From positions 1,245,468-1,309,467 of the forward strand of contig NZ_LN929907.1 in NCBI RefSeq assembly GCF_001494595.1: a DNA stretch of 64,000 nt. The letters run 5' to 3'. Source of the DNA: Mycobacterium sp. M26 (GTDB lineage Bacteria > Actinomycetota > Actinomycetes > Mycobacteriales > Mycobacteriaceae). The stretch's first letter is position 1. Each line of letters starts with the position of its first letter. A program made the position numbers and the translations under genes. Under the pieces are notes generated by a model. That model made no database searches, had not been told where the DNA came from, and worked only from the letters and a program-made list of their open reading frames with translations. Below are positions 55,778-63,607 of the stretch, one piece after another.

Positions 55778-56805
55778 GGGTTCTGCTCACCGGCGCAGCC
55801 GGTTTCATCGGCAGCCGGGTGTGGGCCGCGCTGCTGGCCGACGGGCACGAGGTGGTGGCGACCGACGTCCTGCTCGACGCCGCGCACGGAGCCGGCGCCG
55901 AGCTGCCGGACAGCTGTCACCGTATCGATGTGCGCGATGCGGATGCGTTGGCGCCGTTGCTGGTTGGGGTCGACGCCGTCTGTCACCAGGCTGCTGTCGT
56001 GGGCGCCGGGGTGAACGCCGCCGATGCCCCGTCGTATGCGACCCACAACGATTACGGCACCGCCGTGCTGCTGGCCGAGATGTACCGGGCGGGGATCAAC
56101 CGGCTGGTGCTGGCCTCGTCCATGGTGGTGTACGGCCAGGGCGGATACACCTGCCCCAAGCACGGTGCGGTGGATCCGTTGCCGCGCACCAAGGTTGACC
56201 TCGACGCCGGGGTGTTCGAGCACCGCTGCCCGCTCGGTGGCGAGGAACTACAGTGGCAGCTGGTCGACGAGGATGCACCGCTGACACCGCGAAGTCTGTA
56301 CGCCGCCAGCAAGACCGCCCAGGAGCACTACGCGCTGGCGTGGGCGGAGTCGACCGGCGGTTCGGTGGTGGCGCTGCGCTACCACAACGTGTACGGCCCC
56401 GGCATGCCGCGCGACACCCCGTATTCCGGTGTGGCAGCGATCTTCCGGTCCTCCCTGGAGAAGGGTGAGCCGCCCAGGGTCTTCGAGGACGGCGGCCAGA
56501 TGCGCGATTTCGTGCACGTCGACGATGTTGCCGCCGCCAACGCCGCCGCCATCCGATCCGAGGCGGGTGGATTTCTGGCCGCCAATGTGTGCTCCGGACA
56601 GCCGATTTCGATCCTCGACGTCGCGACCCGGCTGTGCGAGGCCCGAGGGGGTCCGGCTCCCGTGGTCACCGGGCAGTACCGCAGCGGCGATGTCCGCCAC
56701 ATCGTGGCAGACCCGGCGCGCGCTAGTGAGCGGCTCGGCTTCCGTGCCGCGATCGGTCCGGTTGCCGGGCTGCAGGAGTTTGCTTTCGCGCCACTGCGGG
56801 CGTAA
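55774..56805 (+). CDS. galE3: NAD-dependent epimerase/dehydratase (GalE3/Rv0536-like)
   Basis: A 343-residue extended SDR. Complete motifs: [18 protein letters not shown], the S-x-V-Y region in [11 protein letters not shown], the catalytic YAASK and [21 protein letters not shown] four-residue CPKH ... HRCPLGG stretch is a small cysteine-containing insertion, perhaps a metal site. Sugar substrate unknown; relatives act on nucleoside diphosphate sugars. GTG 55774 overlaps the MTA phosphorylase stop. Unlike the GalE2-like protein, all active-site residues are present. Confidence 0.87.
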   Translation: MRVLLTGAAGFIGSRVWAALLADGHEVVATDVLLDAAHGAGAELPDSCHRIDVRDADALAPLLVGVDAVCHQAAVVGAGVNAADAPSYATHNDYGTAVLLAEMYRAGINRLVLASSMVVYGQGGYTCPKHGAVDPLPRTKVDLDAGVFEHRCPLGGEELQWQLVDEDAPLTPRSLYAASKTAQEHYALAWAESTGGSVVALRYHNVYGPGMPRDTPYSGVAAIFRSSLEKGEPPRVFEDGGQMRDFVHVDDVAAANAAAIRSEAGGFLAANVCSGQPISILDVATRLCEARGGPAPVVTGQYRSGDVRHIVADPARASERLGFRAAIGPVAGLQEFAFAPLRA

Positions 56806-56876
56806 CGCCGCGCGCCGAGTATGCGCTGACCAACCGGGTGGTTGGTAGATGCCGGAGGGTGTCGCATACTGAGCGG

Positions 56877-58004
56877 GTGAAGACAGAGATCTGCGACCAG
56901 TTCGGCATCGACTTCCCGCTGTTTGCGTTCAGCCACTGCCGCGACGTCGTCGCCGCGGTGACCAACGCCGGCGGCTTCGGCGTGCTCGGCGGTACCGCGT
57001 TTCGCCCTGATCAGCTCGACCAGGAGCTGACCTGGATCGACGAGCAGGTCAAGGGCAAGCCGTACGGGGTCGACATCATCGTGCCGGCCAAGTTCGAGGG
57101 CAAGGGCGAGAACCTGAGCGTCGGCCAACTCGCCGACCGCATCCCGGAGGACTACCGCAGTTTCATCGACGGCCTGCTGGCTGCCCACGGTATCGAGGCC
57201 GACGAGAAGCCACGCATCGCAGCGTCGTCGCTGTCGGGGGACACCGGCGCGAGCCTGCTCGAGGTGGCGCTGAACCACCCGATCAAGTTGATGGCCAACG
57301 CCCTCGGTGTGCCACCGGACTACATGATCGACGCTGGCAAGCGGACCGGCATCCCGGTCGCGGCCCTGGTGGGCGCCAAGGAGCATGCCATCAAGCAGGT
57401 CAATGCCGGTGTGGACCTGCTCATTGCGCAGGGCACCGAAGCCGGCGGCCACTGCGGCGAGGTCACCACACTGGTGCTCATCCCCGAAGTCATCGAGGCG
57501 ATCGAGGCCATCGGCAAGCCGGTGCCCGTGCTGGCTGCCGGTGGCATCGTGACCGGACGGCAGATGGCGGCCTCGGTCGCCCTCGGCGCGGCCGGCGCCT
57601 GGACCGGGTCGGTGTGGCTGACCACCGAGGAGGCCGAGACCGCCCCGCACACCGTGCAGAAGTTCTTGGCGGCCTCCTCCCGGGACACGATTCGCTCAGC
57701 GGGCCGCACCGGCAAGCCGTCGCGCCAGCTGCGCTCGGACTGGACCGATGCGTGGTTGCCGAATCAGGGCGGCCGCCAACCCCTTCCACTGCCGCTGCAG
57801 TCGATGATCGCCGAGCCGGTGCTACGCCGTATCGACAAGCTGGCCGAGAACGGACATCCCGGCGCGCAGCAGCTGGCCACCTACTTCGTCGGTCAGGGTG
57901 TCGGGCTGATGAACAAGGTCAAGCCGGCCCGCGAGGTAGTGCTGGAGTTCATCGAGGACTACGTCAACGCCGCCGAGCGGCTGTCCCGCTCACTGGAGGA
58001 CTAA
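56877..58004 (+). CDS. Nitronate monooxygenase family flavoprotein
   Basis: A 375-residue FMN-dependent TIM barrel of the NPD type. Seen: FGIDFPLFAFSHCRDVVAAV, VTNAGGFGVLGG (P-loop-like), LIAQGTEAGGHCGEVTTLVL and VLAAGGIVTGRQMAASVALGAAG (FMN phosphate). The substrate could be a nitronate or an enone; 2-nitropropane dioxygenase-type genes are numerous in mycobacteria. GTG 56877. Followed by the perfect palindrome E. Confidence 0.88.
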   Translation: MKTEICDQFGIDFPLFAFSHCRDVVAAVTNAGGFGVLGGTAFRPDQLDQELTWIDEQVKGKPYGVDIIVPAKFEGKGENLSVGQLADRIPEDYRSFIDGLLAAHGIEADEKPRIAASSLSGDTGASLLEVALNHPIKLMANALGVPPDYMIDAGKRTGIPVAALVGAKEHAIKQVNAGVDLLIAQGTEAGGHCGEVTTLVLIPEVIEAIEAIGKPVPVLAAGGIVTGRQMAASVALGAAGAWTGSVWLTTEEAETAPHTVQKFLAASSRDTIRSAGRTGKPSRQLRSDWTDAWLPNQGGRQPLPLPLQSMIAEPVLRRIDKLAENGHPGAQQLATYFVGQGVGLMNKVKPAREVVLEFIEDYVNAAERLSRSLED

Positions 58005-58011
58005 CCGATCC

Positions 58012-58069
58012 GCGACAGTAACCTCACGGCGGTCAGAAGGGCTCTGGACCGCCGTGAGGTTACTGTCGC
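58012..58069. repeat. 58-bp inverted repeat E with perfect 23-bp arms
   Basis: GCGACAGTAACCTCACGGCG plus GTC (58012-58034) is matched exactly by its complement at 58047-58069, around a 12-base loop (AGAAGGGCTCTG). It fills the gap between two convergent genes, so a bidirectional terminator function is plausible, though there is no T-run. It is the most perfect of the six palindromes. Confidence 0.85.
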
Positions 58070-58085
58070 TGCTGCTTCGGAAGGC

Positions 58086-58703
58086 CTAGAAGCTCTTCGG
58101 GGCGTCGCGCACGGCTTGCACCGCCGCGTCGTCCCCGCCGTACTCCACCCGGGCGACGCGCCCGGAGGCGAACAGCACCAGTTCCTCGACCGGCCCGGTG
58201 ACCGTCACGGTCGGGCCGCTGCCCGCCGTCAGCACCGTCTCACCGTCCGGGGTGCGCAGTTCCAGCTTGGCCGGGATCTTGGCCAACGTCATCTTGGCCG
58301 TCATCGACAGGGTGCGGCGCAGCTTGGCGGCCAGCTCCGGGTCCGGCGGGCGCGGAGTCCAGTCCGGCTGGGCCCGGCGCACATCCTCGGTGTGGATGAA
58401 CATCTCGGCCGCGTTGGCCACCGCATCGAGTGCCTTCAGCGGCGAATACAGTGGCGGCCCGGCGGCGATCTTGTCCAGCAGCGCGTTCCAGTCGCCACGG
58501 GCCACCTCGTCTTGCACCTTGGCGGTGTGGCTGGCGAAGGCCGGGATCAGAATGCCCGGCGCCGCGTCCAGCCGGTACTCCCGAATCACCAAGTGGGCAG
58601 CAAGATCTCGGGCCGTCCACCCCTCACACAGCGTGGGCGCATCAGGCCCCACACTGCGCAGGCTTTCGACAAGAGCAGCTCGTTCACGACGGGCAACAGA
58701 CAA
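58086..58703 (-). CDS. TIGR03085 family protein (maleylpyruvate isomerase N-terminal/DinB-like)
   Basis: A 205-residue four-helix-bundle protein of the mycothiol-dependent metalloenzyme type. N-terminal ALVESLRSVGPDAPTLCEGWTARDLAAHLVIREYR carries the first metal histidine; EMFIHTEDVRRAQPDW carries the H-x3-D pair. Similar proteins bind zinc and may use mycothiol. ATG 58703. It is a plausible partner to the mshA pathway but no contact can be shown here. Confidence 0.85.
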   Translation of the reverse strand: MSVARRERAALVESLRSVGPDAPTLCEGWTARDLAAHLVIREYRLDAAPGILIPAFASHTAKVQDEVARGDWNALLDKIAAGPPLYSPLKALDAVANAAEMFIHTEDVRRAQPDWTPRPPDPELAAKLRRTLSMTAKMTLAKIPAKLELRTPDGETVLTAGSGPTVTVTGPVEELVLFASGRVARVEYGGDDAAVQAVRDAPKSF

Positions 58704-58728
58704 CGGTGCCTCCCTTCACCTTCACAGG

Positions 58729-59757
58729 TTAGTCGGCCAGGGGAAGGCGTACCTCGAAGCGCGCCCCGGTGGGCAGGTTGTGCGCCGACAGGGTGCCGCG
58801 GTGGGCCTGCACCAAACCTGCCGCGATCGCCAGCCCGAGCCCGGAACCGCTCGGCAGTGACGGATCGGTGCGCGCCACCCGGCCGTTGGAGCCGCGGTAG
58901 GCGATGTCGAACACCCTGGGCAGGTCGGCTTCGTTGATGCCGACCCCGGTGTCGTCGACGCGCGCCCAGGCGCCCTTGGTATCTGAGCCGACCGCCAGCT
59001 TCACCGACCCGCCCGTGGGGGTGTGGGCAATGGCGTTCGCCACCAGGTTCGACAGCACGCGGACCAGAGCCCGGTCGCTGCCGACCACCCGGACCGGCTT
59101 GGGCGGCACGGACACCTCCAGATGCACCCCGGCCCGCTCGGCGGCCATCCGGTGCGCCGAGAGCACGTCGTCGACGACTTCGTCCAACGCCACCTTCTCG
59201 TAGGGCGCATACACCGCCCCGGCGTTGATCTTGGACATCTCGAAGAGGTCGTCGACCATTTCCGAGAGCCGGATCGACTCCTGCTCAATGTGTTTGGCCT
59301 GTACCTGGACCTCGTCGTCGCTCACCACGCCATCGGCGATCGCCTCGGCCAGCGCGCGAATCCCGGCCAGTGGCGTGCGCAGATCATGGCTGACGAAGGC
59401 GACCAGCCGACGCCGGGACTGCTCGGCAGCCCGCTCGGCATCGCGAATCTCCTGCTCCCACACGGTTCGTCGAGCCTGATAGCGCGCCAGCATGACGGCA
59501 GAGGGAACGGTCACCACGGCCACGATGCCGAGCACCACGGCGGTGCGGGCGAACGTATCGGTGATCATGAAGCCGCTGGCGCCCAGCACACCGGTCAGTG
59601 TCGCCAGCACCGGGATCAGCACCAGCGCCACCATCGTCACGGTCATCGACCAAGACCTGGCCAGCCGGATGATCAACCAGCCGAGCACCACCACCGGCAG
59701 TGAACACGCCAGCGCCAGTAGGATAATTTCCGCGATATCAGGCGGTGGCACGATCAC
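58729..59757 (-). CDS. Sensor histidine kinase
   Basis: A 342-residue kinase with three N-terminal membrane helices (residues 9-32, 38-58, 70-92) and almost no extracytoplasmic domain, so it probably senses within or at the membrane. There is no obvious HAMP domain. HisKA: FVSHDLRTPLAGIRALA (His124). HATPase: NLVANAIAHT (N box), DDTGVGINE (G1) and SGLGLAIAAGLV (G2). Two GTGs (59757, 59751) are possible starts, both overlapping the regulator's stop. Specific signal unknown. Confidence 0.9.
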   Translation of the reverse strand: MIVPPPDIAEIILLALACSLPVVVLGWLIIRLARSWSMTVTMVALVLIPVLATLTGVLGASGFMITDTFARTAVVLGIVAVVTVPSAVMLARYQARRTVWEQEIRDAERAAEQSRRRLVAFVSHDLRTPLAGIRALAEAIADGVVSDDEVQVQAKHIEQESIRLSEMVDDLFEMSKINAGAVYAPYEKVALDEVVDDVLSAHRMAAERAGVHLEVSVPPKPVRVVGSDRALVRVLSNLVANAIAHTPTGGSVKLAVGSDTKGAWARVDDTGVGINEADLPRVFDIAYRGSNGRVARTDPSLPSGSGLGLAIAAGLVQAHRGTLSAHNLPTGARFEVRLPLAD

Positions 59758-60442
59758 CGCCGCCGGCTTCACCCCGCCACAAGTACCCACGGCCCCAGAC
59801 CGTTTGTACGCGGTGGTGTTCGCCGAGCTTGGAGCGCAGCCGCTTGACGTGCACCGTGACCGTGGAGAGGTCACCGAAGTCCCAGCGCCACACCTTCTGC
59901 AGGAGCTCCTCGCGGGAGAACACCGTGTCGGTGTGGGTCAGGAAGAACAGCAGCAGATCGAACTCACGGTTGGTCAGCCCCACCGGCTTGCCGTTGATGG
60001 ACACCGAGCGCGACGCCGTCGACACCGTCAGATCGCCCACGGTGATCTCCAGCGGCAGCGCGGCAGCGGGGGACGGGGCCCGGCGCAGGACCGAGCGCAC
60101 CCGCAGAGCCAGCTCGCGAGGACTGAACGGCTTGGTCAGATAGTCGTCGGCCCCGGCCTCGAGCCCGGCGATCCGATCGTCCTCCTCGCCGAGGGCGGTC
60201 AGCAGGATCACCGGGACGCTGTAGTCCCCGCCCTGGCGCAGCGTCCGGCACAGCGACAGGCCATTGGGGCCGGGCATCATCACGTCGAGAACGGCGACGT
60301 CGATACGTTGGGTGCCCAGCACCCGAAGCGCCTCGCTTCCGTCGCCCGCAACCGTGACTTCCAGTCCGTCGCGCTCCAGATAACGACGCACCACGTCGCG
60401 CACGACGGTGTCATCGTCGGCGATCAGAACCCTGGCCGTCAT
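59738..60442 (-). CDS. OmpR-family response regulator
   Basis: A 234-residue regulator. Receiver domain: ADDDTVVRDVV, Asp53 in VAVLDVMMPGPNG, LLTALGEEDD, and YLTKPFSPRELALRV. DNA-binding domain: VGLTNREFDLLLFFLTH and [29 protein letters not shown] 60442 with TACCCT seven bases upstream (leaderless). It overlaps the kinase gene by about 20 bases, so the two form one operon. Confidence 0.93.
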   Translation of the reverse strand: MTARVLIADDDTVVRDVVRRYLERDGLEVTVAGDGSEALRVLGTQRIDVAVLDVMMPGPNGLSLCRTLRQGGDYSVPVILLTALGEEDDRIAGLEAGADDYLTKPFSPRELALRVRSVLRRAPSPAAALPLEITVGDLTVSTASRSVSINGKPVGLTNREFDLLLFFLTHTDTVFSREELLQKVWRWDFGDLSTVTVHVKRLRSKLGEHHRVQTVWGRGYLWRGEAGGGDRATA

Positions 60443-60449
60443 GTAACCG

Positions 60450-60524
60450 AGGGTAGCGGCAAAAGGCCCCCACCTGCAGCGACGTCATGGTTTTGTCACT
60501 GTCTTGCGACTGCTCACCTAGGTT
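60450..60524. promoter_or_regulatory. Divergent leaderless promoters of the two-component operon and the glycosyltransferase operon
   Basis: Minus-strand TACCCT (60455-60450) is seven bases from ATG 60442, and plus-strand TAGGTT (60519-60524) is six bases from ATG 60531. Both fit TANNNT. Between them is an 88-base region in which the response regulator could act on both operons; no repeat was evident. Confidence 0.5.
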
Positions 60525-60530
60525 GGCAGC

Positions 60531-61187
60531 ATGCCCGACTGTTCGGTAACGGTGGTTTTGCCTTGCCTCAACGAGGCCGACTCACTTCCTGGCGTACTGG
60601 CCGCCATTCCCGCTGGTTATCGCGCTCTGGTCGTTGACAACAACAGCACCGACGGCACCGCGGACGTCGCCAGGGCGCACGGGGCCGACGTCGTTCACGA
60701 AACGCGGCCGGGTTACGGGTCGGCAGTTCATGCTGGAGTCGTGGCCGCCGCGACGCCACTGGTCGCCGTGCTCGACGGCGACGGATCACTCGACCCCGGC
60801 GACCTGCCGCGCCTGGTCGCCGAACTGGAGCGCGGCGCCGACATGGTGACCGGCCGGCGCAGGCCGGTTCGCGGCCTGAAATGGCCCTGGCATGCGCGCT
60901 TGGGAACGGCTGCGGTGTGCTGGCGGCTGCGCACCCGGCACTCGCTGCCCGTGCACGACATCGCACCGATGCGAGTGGCGAAACGCGACGCGCTCCTGGG
61001 TCTGGGAGTGATGGACCGCCGTTCTGGGTACCCGCTCGAACTACTGGTCCGTGCCGCGGCCGCGGGATGGCGGGTGGTCGAGGTCGACGTCGACTACGGC
61101 CCCCGCACCGCAGGGAAGTCCAAGGTCAGCGGGTCGGTGCGGGGGAGCTTCACTGCAGCGCTCGACTTTTGGAAGGTCATCTCGTGA
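60531..61187 (+). CDS. GT2 glycosyltransferase (Rv0539-like, dolichol-phosphate-mannose synthase-like)
   Basis: A 218-residue GT-A fold enzyme: VTVVLPCLNEADSLPGVLAA, LVVDNNSTDGTADVARAHGA, and the catalytic LDGDGSLDPGDLP (D-x-D equivalent). It lacks membrane helices. Likely transfers a sugar from a nucleotide donor to a polyprenyl phosphate or a similar acceptor. First gene of a five-gene run with overlapping starts. Stop overlaps the next GTG. Confidence 0.87.
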   Translation: MPDCSVTVVLPCLNEADSLPGVLAAIPAGYRALVVDNNSTDGTADVARAHGADVVHETRPGYGSAVHAGVVAAATPLVAVLDGDGSLDPGDLPRLVAELERGADMVTGRRRPVRGLKWPWHARLGTAAVCWRLRTRHSLPVHDIAPMRVAKRDALLGLGVMDRRSGYPLELLVRAAAAGWRVVEVDVDYGPRTAGKSKVSGSVRGSFTAALDFWKVIS

Positions 61188-61846
61188 CGCAGCCCGCGAT
61201 CCCGGTGACTCTTCTCGTGGTGGCCAAAGCTCCGGTGCCAGGCCTGGCCAAGACACGACTGGCGGCGACGCTGGGTCCGGAGGCTGCCGCCGACATTGCC
61301 GCAGCGGCGCTGCTGGACACGCTCGACGCGGTGGCCGCAACACCGGTGGCGCACCGGGTGGTCGCCATGACCGGCGATCTCGACCAGGCCTGCCGCCCGG
61401 CAGAGATCCGGGAGCGGCTGCGCTCGTTCACCGTGATCGACCAGCGCGGGGATGACTTCGTCGACCGGCTGGTCAATGCCCATGCCGACGCGGCCGCCGG
61501 GCGACCGGTGCTGCAGATCGGCATGGACACCCCTCAGGTCAGTGCCGAGCTGCTCACCGCGTGCGCGCGGACGCTGGAAGCGACACCGGCGCTGCTCGGG
61601 ATGGCCCGCGACGGCGGCTGGTGGGTGCTCGGAGTGTCCGACCCGGCTACTGCCGAATGCCTGCGCGACGTCCCGATGTCGCAGGACGACACGGGCGCTG
61701 TAACGCTTCGCGCGCTCCGGCACACAGGGATCGACGTGACGCTCGTCGAGGAGCTGCACGACGTCGACACCGTCGGCGACATCCCGTCGGTCCGCGCGGC
61801 CTGCCGGTCAACAAGCCGGTTCGCGCATGTCACGCGAGAGGTATGA
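61184..61846 (+). CDS. DUF2064/TIGR04282 nucleotidyl-transferase-like protein (Rv0540-like)
   Basis: A 220-residue protein of the DUF2064 family, GT-A-like, near CofC and arsenosugar-type glycosyltransferases. Visible are LLVVAKAPVPGLAKTRLA, the QIGMDTPQVSAELL acidic motif in the active site, and DGGWWVLGVSDP. It probably activates or transfers a sugar or phospho-compound. GTG 61184 overlaps the previous stop. It overlaps the methyltransferase gene by 20 bases. Confidence 0.83.
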   Translation: MTQPAIPVTLLVVAKAPVPGLAKTRLAATLGPEAAADIAAAALLDTLDAVAATPVAHRVVAMTGDLDQACRPAEIRERLRSFTVIDQRGDDFVDRLVNAHADAAAGRPVLQIGMDTPQVSAELLTACARTLEATPALLGMARDGGWWVLGVSDPATAECLRDVPMSQDDTGAVTLRALRHTGIDVTLVEELHDVDTVGDIPSVRAACRSTSRFAHVTREV

Positions 61847-62474
61847 CGTGTTAGGACAGCTCTACGACCGTGCGCTCGACGGCGAGCGGTGTTGGCTCCG
61901 CCATGACGACGGCAGGCTGCATCGGTTGCCGGTGCACAGCTGGTTCGGGCACAGCTCGGATCAGACGTTCGACACCGCGGTGGTCGACCTCTGCGACGGC
62001 CCGACCATCGATTTGGGTTGTGGCCCAGGACGTCTGGTGGCTCACCTGGTTCGGCGCGGCATACCGGCGCTCGGAGTCGACCAGTCCGAGACGGCCGTCC
62101 GGCTGGCCCGGCGCAACGGCGCCCCGGCGCTGCTGCGCGACGTGTTCGACCCGCTACCGGCCACCGGCCGTTGGCGCACAGTGCTGTTGGCCGACGGCAA
62201 CGTCGGGCTGGCCGGCGACCCGCGGCGGGTACTGCGCCGGGCTGCCGAGCTGATGTCGCGCGGGGGGCACTGCGTGGTCGAATTCGATCCCGCGGTCGCC
62301 GGGGTTCGTGCCAGTTGGGTGCGGCTGGAATCCTCGCGCAGTATCGGCCCGTGGTTCCGGTGGGCGGCGGTGGGGATCGATTGTGCGGCCGCGCTGGCCG
62401 ATGAGGTCGGGCTGGCCTTGGCGTCGATTCACCCAATCGGCAACCGCGTCGTGGCTACACTCGCGCTGTCATGA
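61827..62474 (+). CDS. Class I SAM-dependent methyltransferase
   Basis: A 215-residue methyltransferase. The SAM motif is TIDLGCGPGRLVAHL, with motif II-like VLLADGNVGLAGDP and GGHCVVEFDP. N-terminal residues form a helical lid (MSRERYDVLGQLYDRAL). ATG 61827 lies inside the DUF2064 gene, and its stop overlaps the oxidoreductase ATG by four bases. Substrate unknown; context suggests a glycan or isoprenoid product of the operon. Confidence 0.87.
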   Translation: MSRERYDVLGQLYDRALDGERCWLRHDDGRLHRLPVHSWFGHSSDQTFDTAVVDLCDGPTIDLGCGPGRLVAHLVRRGIPALGVDQSETAVRLARRNGAPALLRDVFDPLPATGRWRTVLLADGNVGLAGDPRRVLRRAAELMSRGGHCVVEFDPAVAGVRASWVRLESSRSIGPWFRWAAVGIDCAAALADEVGLALASIHPIGNRVVATLALS

Positions 62475-63607
62475 CGGCGGAGTCGACCACCGCCACCAAG
62501 TACTCCTTGCGTGGCACCGCGGTGACGGCCCGGGTGGGGGTCGCACTCGGTATCGCCGTGACCATCTGCTTCATCACCGGCCTGGTCAGCCATTTCATCC
62601 AGCATCCGCAGCCGTGGTTCTTCTGGCCCACCCGCCCGGTGTGGCTTTACCAGTTCACCCAGGGCCTGCACGTGATCGCCGGGATCGCCGCGATCCCGCT
62701 TCTGGTGGTCAAGCTGTGGTCGGTGTACCCGAAGCTGTTCGAGCGCCCCATCATCGGTGGGCTGACCCGGCAGCTGGAGCGCGCCTCGATCCTGGTTCTG
62801 GTGGGCTCCATGCTGTTTCAGCTGTCCACCGGCGTCATGAACATCGCGCAGTGGTATGCCTTCAAGTTCTTCTTCACCACCAGCCATTACGCGATGGCCT
62901 ACGTCGCCGCGGGTGCGGTGCTGGTGCACATCGCGGTGAAGCTGCCGGTCATCCGGCGTGCACTGGGCGAACCACTCGATGACATCCCCACCGGTGAACT
63001 GATGCCGCACCGCGGTCCGAGTCGCCGGGCCGTGCTGGGCGGAACCTGGCTTGCGGTCGGGGCTGCGACGGTTCTCACTGCGGGGCAGACGGTTTCGTGG
63101 CTTCGGCATGTCAGCCTGCTGGCGCCGCGGTCCGGCAACGGGCCGCAGGGCGTTCCGGTGAACCGGACGGCGTGGGCGGCCGGGGTGATCCGACCTGCGC
63201 AGTCGCCGGACTATCGGCTGACTGTCGTCAACGGGGCGACCACCAAAGCCTTCTCGCTGGACGAACTGGCCGCCATGCCGCAGACCACGCACCGGCTGCC
63301 GATCGCGTGCGTCGAGGGATGGAGCGCCACTGCAGACTGGACCGGTGTGGTTCTTGCCGATCTGGTGAAAGCGGTGGGTGGTCAACCTGATTCGGATGTC
63401 CGGATGATCTCGCTGGAGCGGCCGGGTCCCTACTCGCGCACCGTGCTTCCGGCTCGCCATGCCCGTGACTCGATGACGCTGATCGCGCTGAAGCTCAACG
63501 GTGAGACCTTGGATCTCGACCACGGGTATCCGTGTCGTCTGATCGCCCCGACGCGACCCGGTGTGCTGCAAACGAAATGGCTGACCCGGATCGAGGTGGT
63601 CCAGTGA
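62471..63607 (+). CDS. Membrane molybdopterin-dependent oxidoreductase with cytochrome b561-like domain
   Basis: A 378-residue protein. Residues 20-165 have four membrane helices with histidines placed for b-type haem (LVSHFIQHPQ; QGLHVIAG; TTSHYAMAY; VLVHIAVK). After a twin-arginine-like RRAVLGG helix, the C-terminal 190 residues form a sulfite-oxidase-type Mo domain with RLPIACVEGWSATADW, the cysteine expected to ligate molybdenum. Electron flow through the haem to menaquinone is likely. Substrate unknown. ATG 62471. Confidence 0.87.
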   Translation: MTAESTTATKYSLRGTAVTARVGVALGIAVTICFITGLVSHFIQHPQPWFFWPTRPVWLYQFTQGLHVIAGIAAIPLLVVKLWSVYPKLFERPIIGGLTRQLERASILVLVGSMLFQLSTGVMNIAQWYAFKFFFTTSHYAMAYVAAGAVLVHIAVKLPVIRRALGEPLDDIPTGELMPHRGPSRRAVLGGTWLAVGAATVLTAGQTVSWLRHVSLLAPRSGNGPQGVPVNRTAWAAGVIRPAQSPDYRLTVVNGATTKAFSLDELAAMPQTTHRLPIACVEGWSATADWTGVVLADLVKAVGGQPDSDVRMISLERPGPYSRTVLPARHARDSMTLIALKLNGETLDLDHGYPCRLIAPTRPGVLQTKWLTRIEVVQ

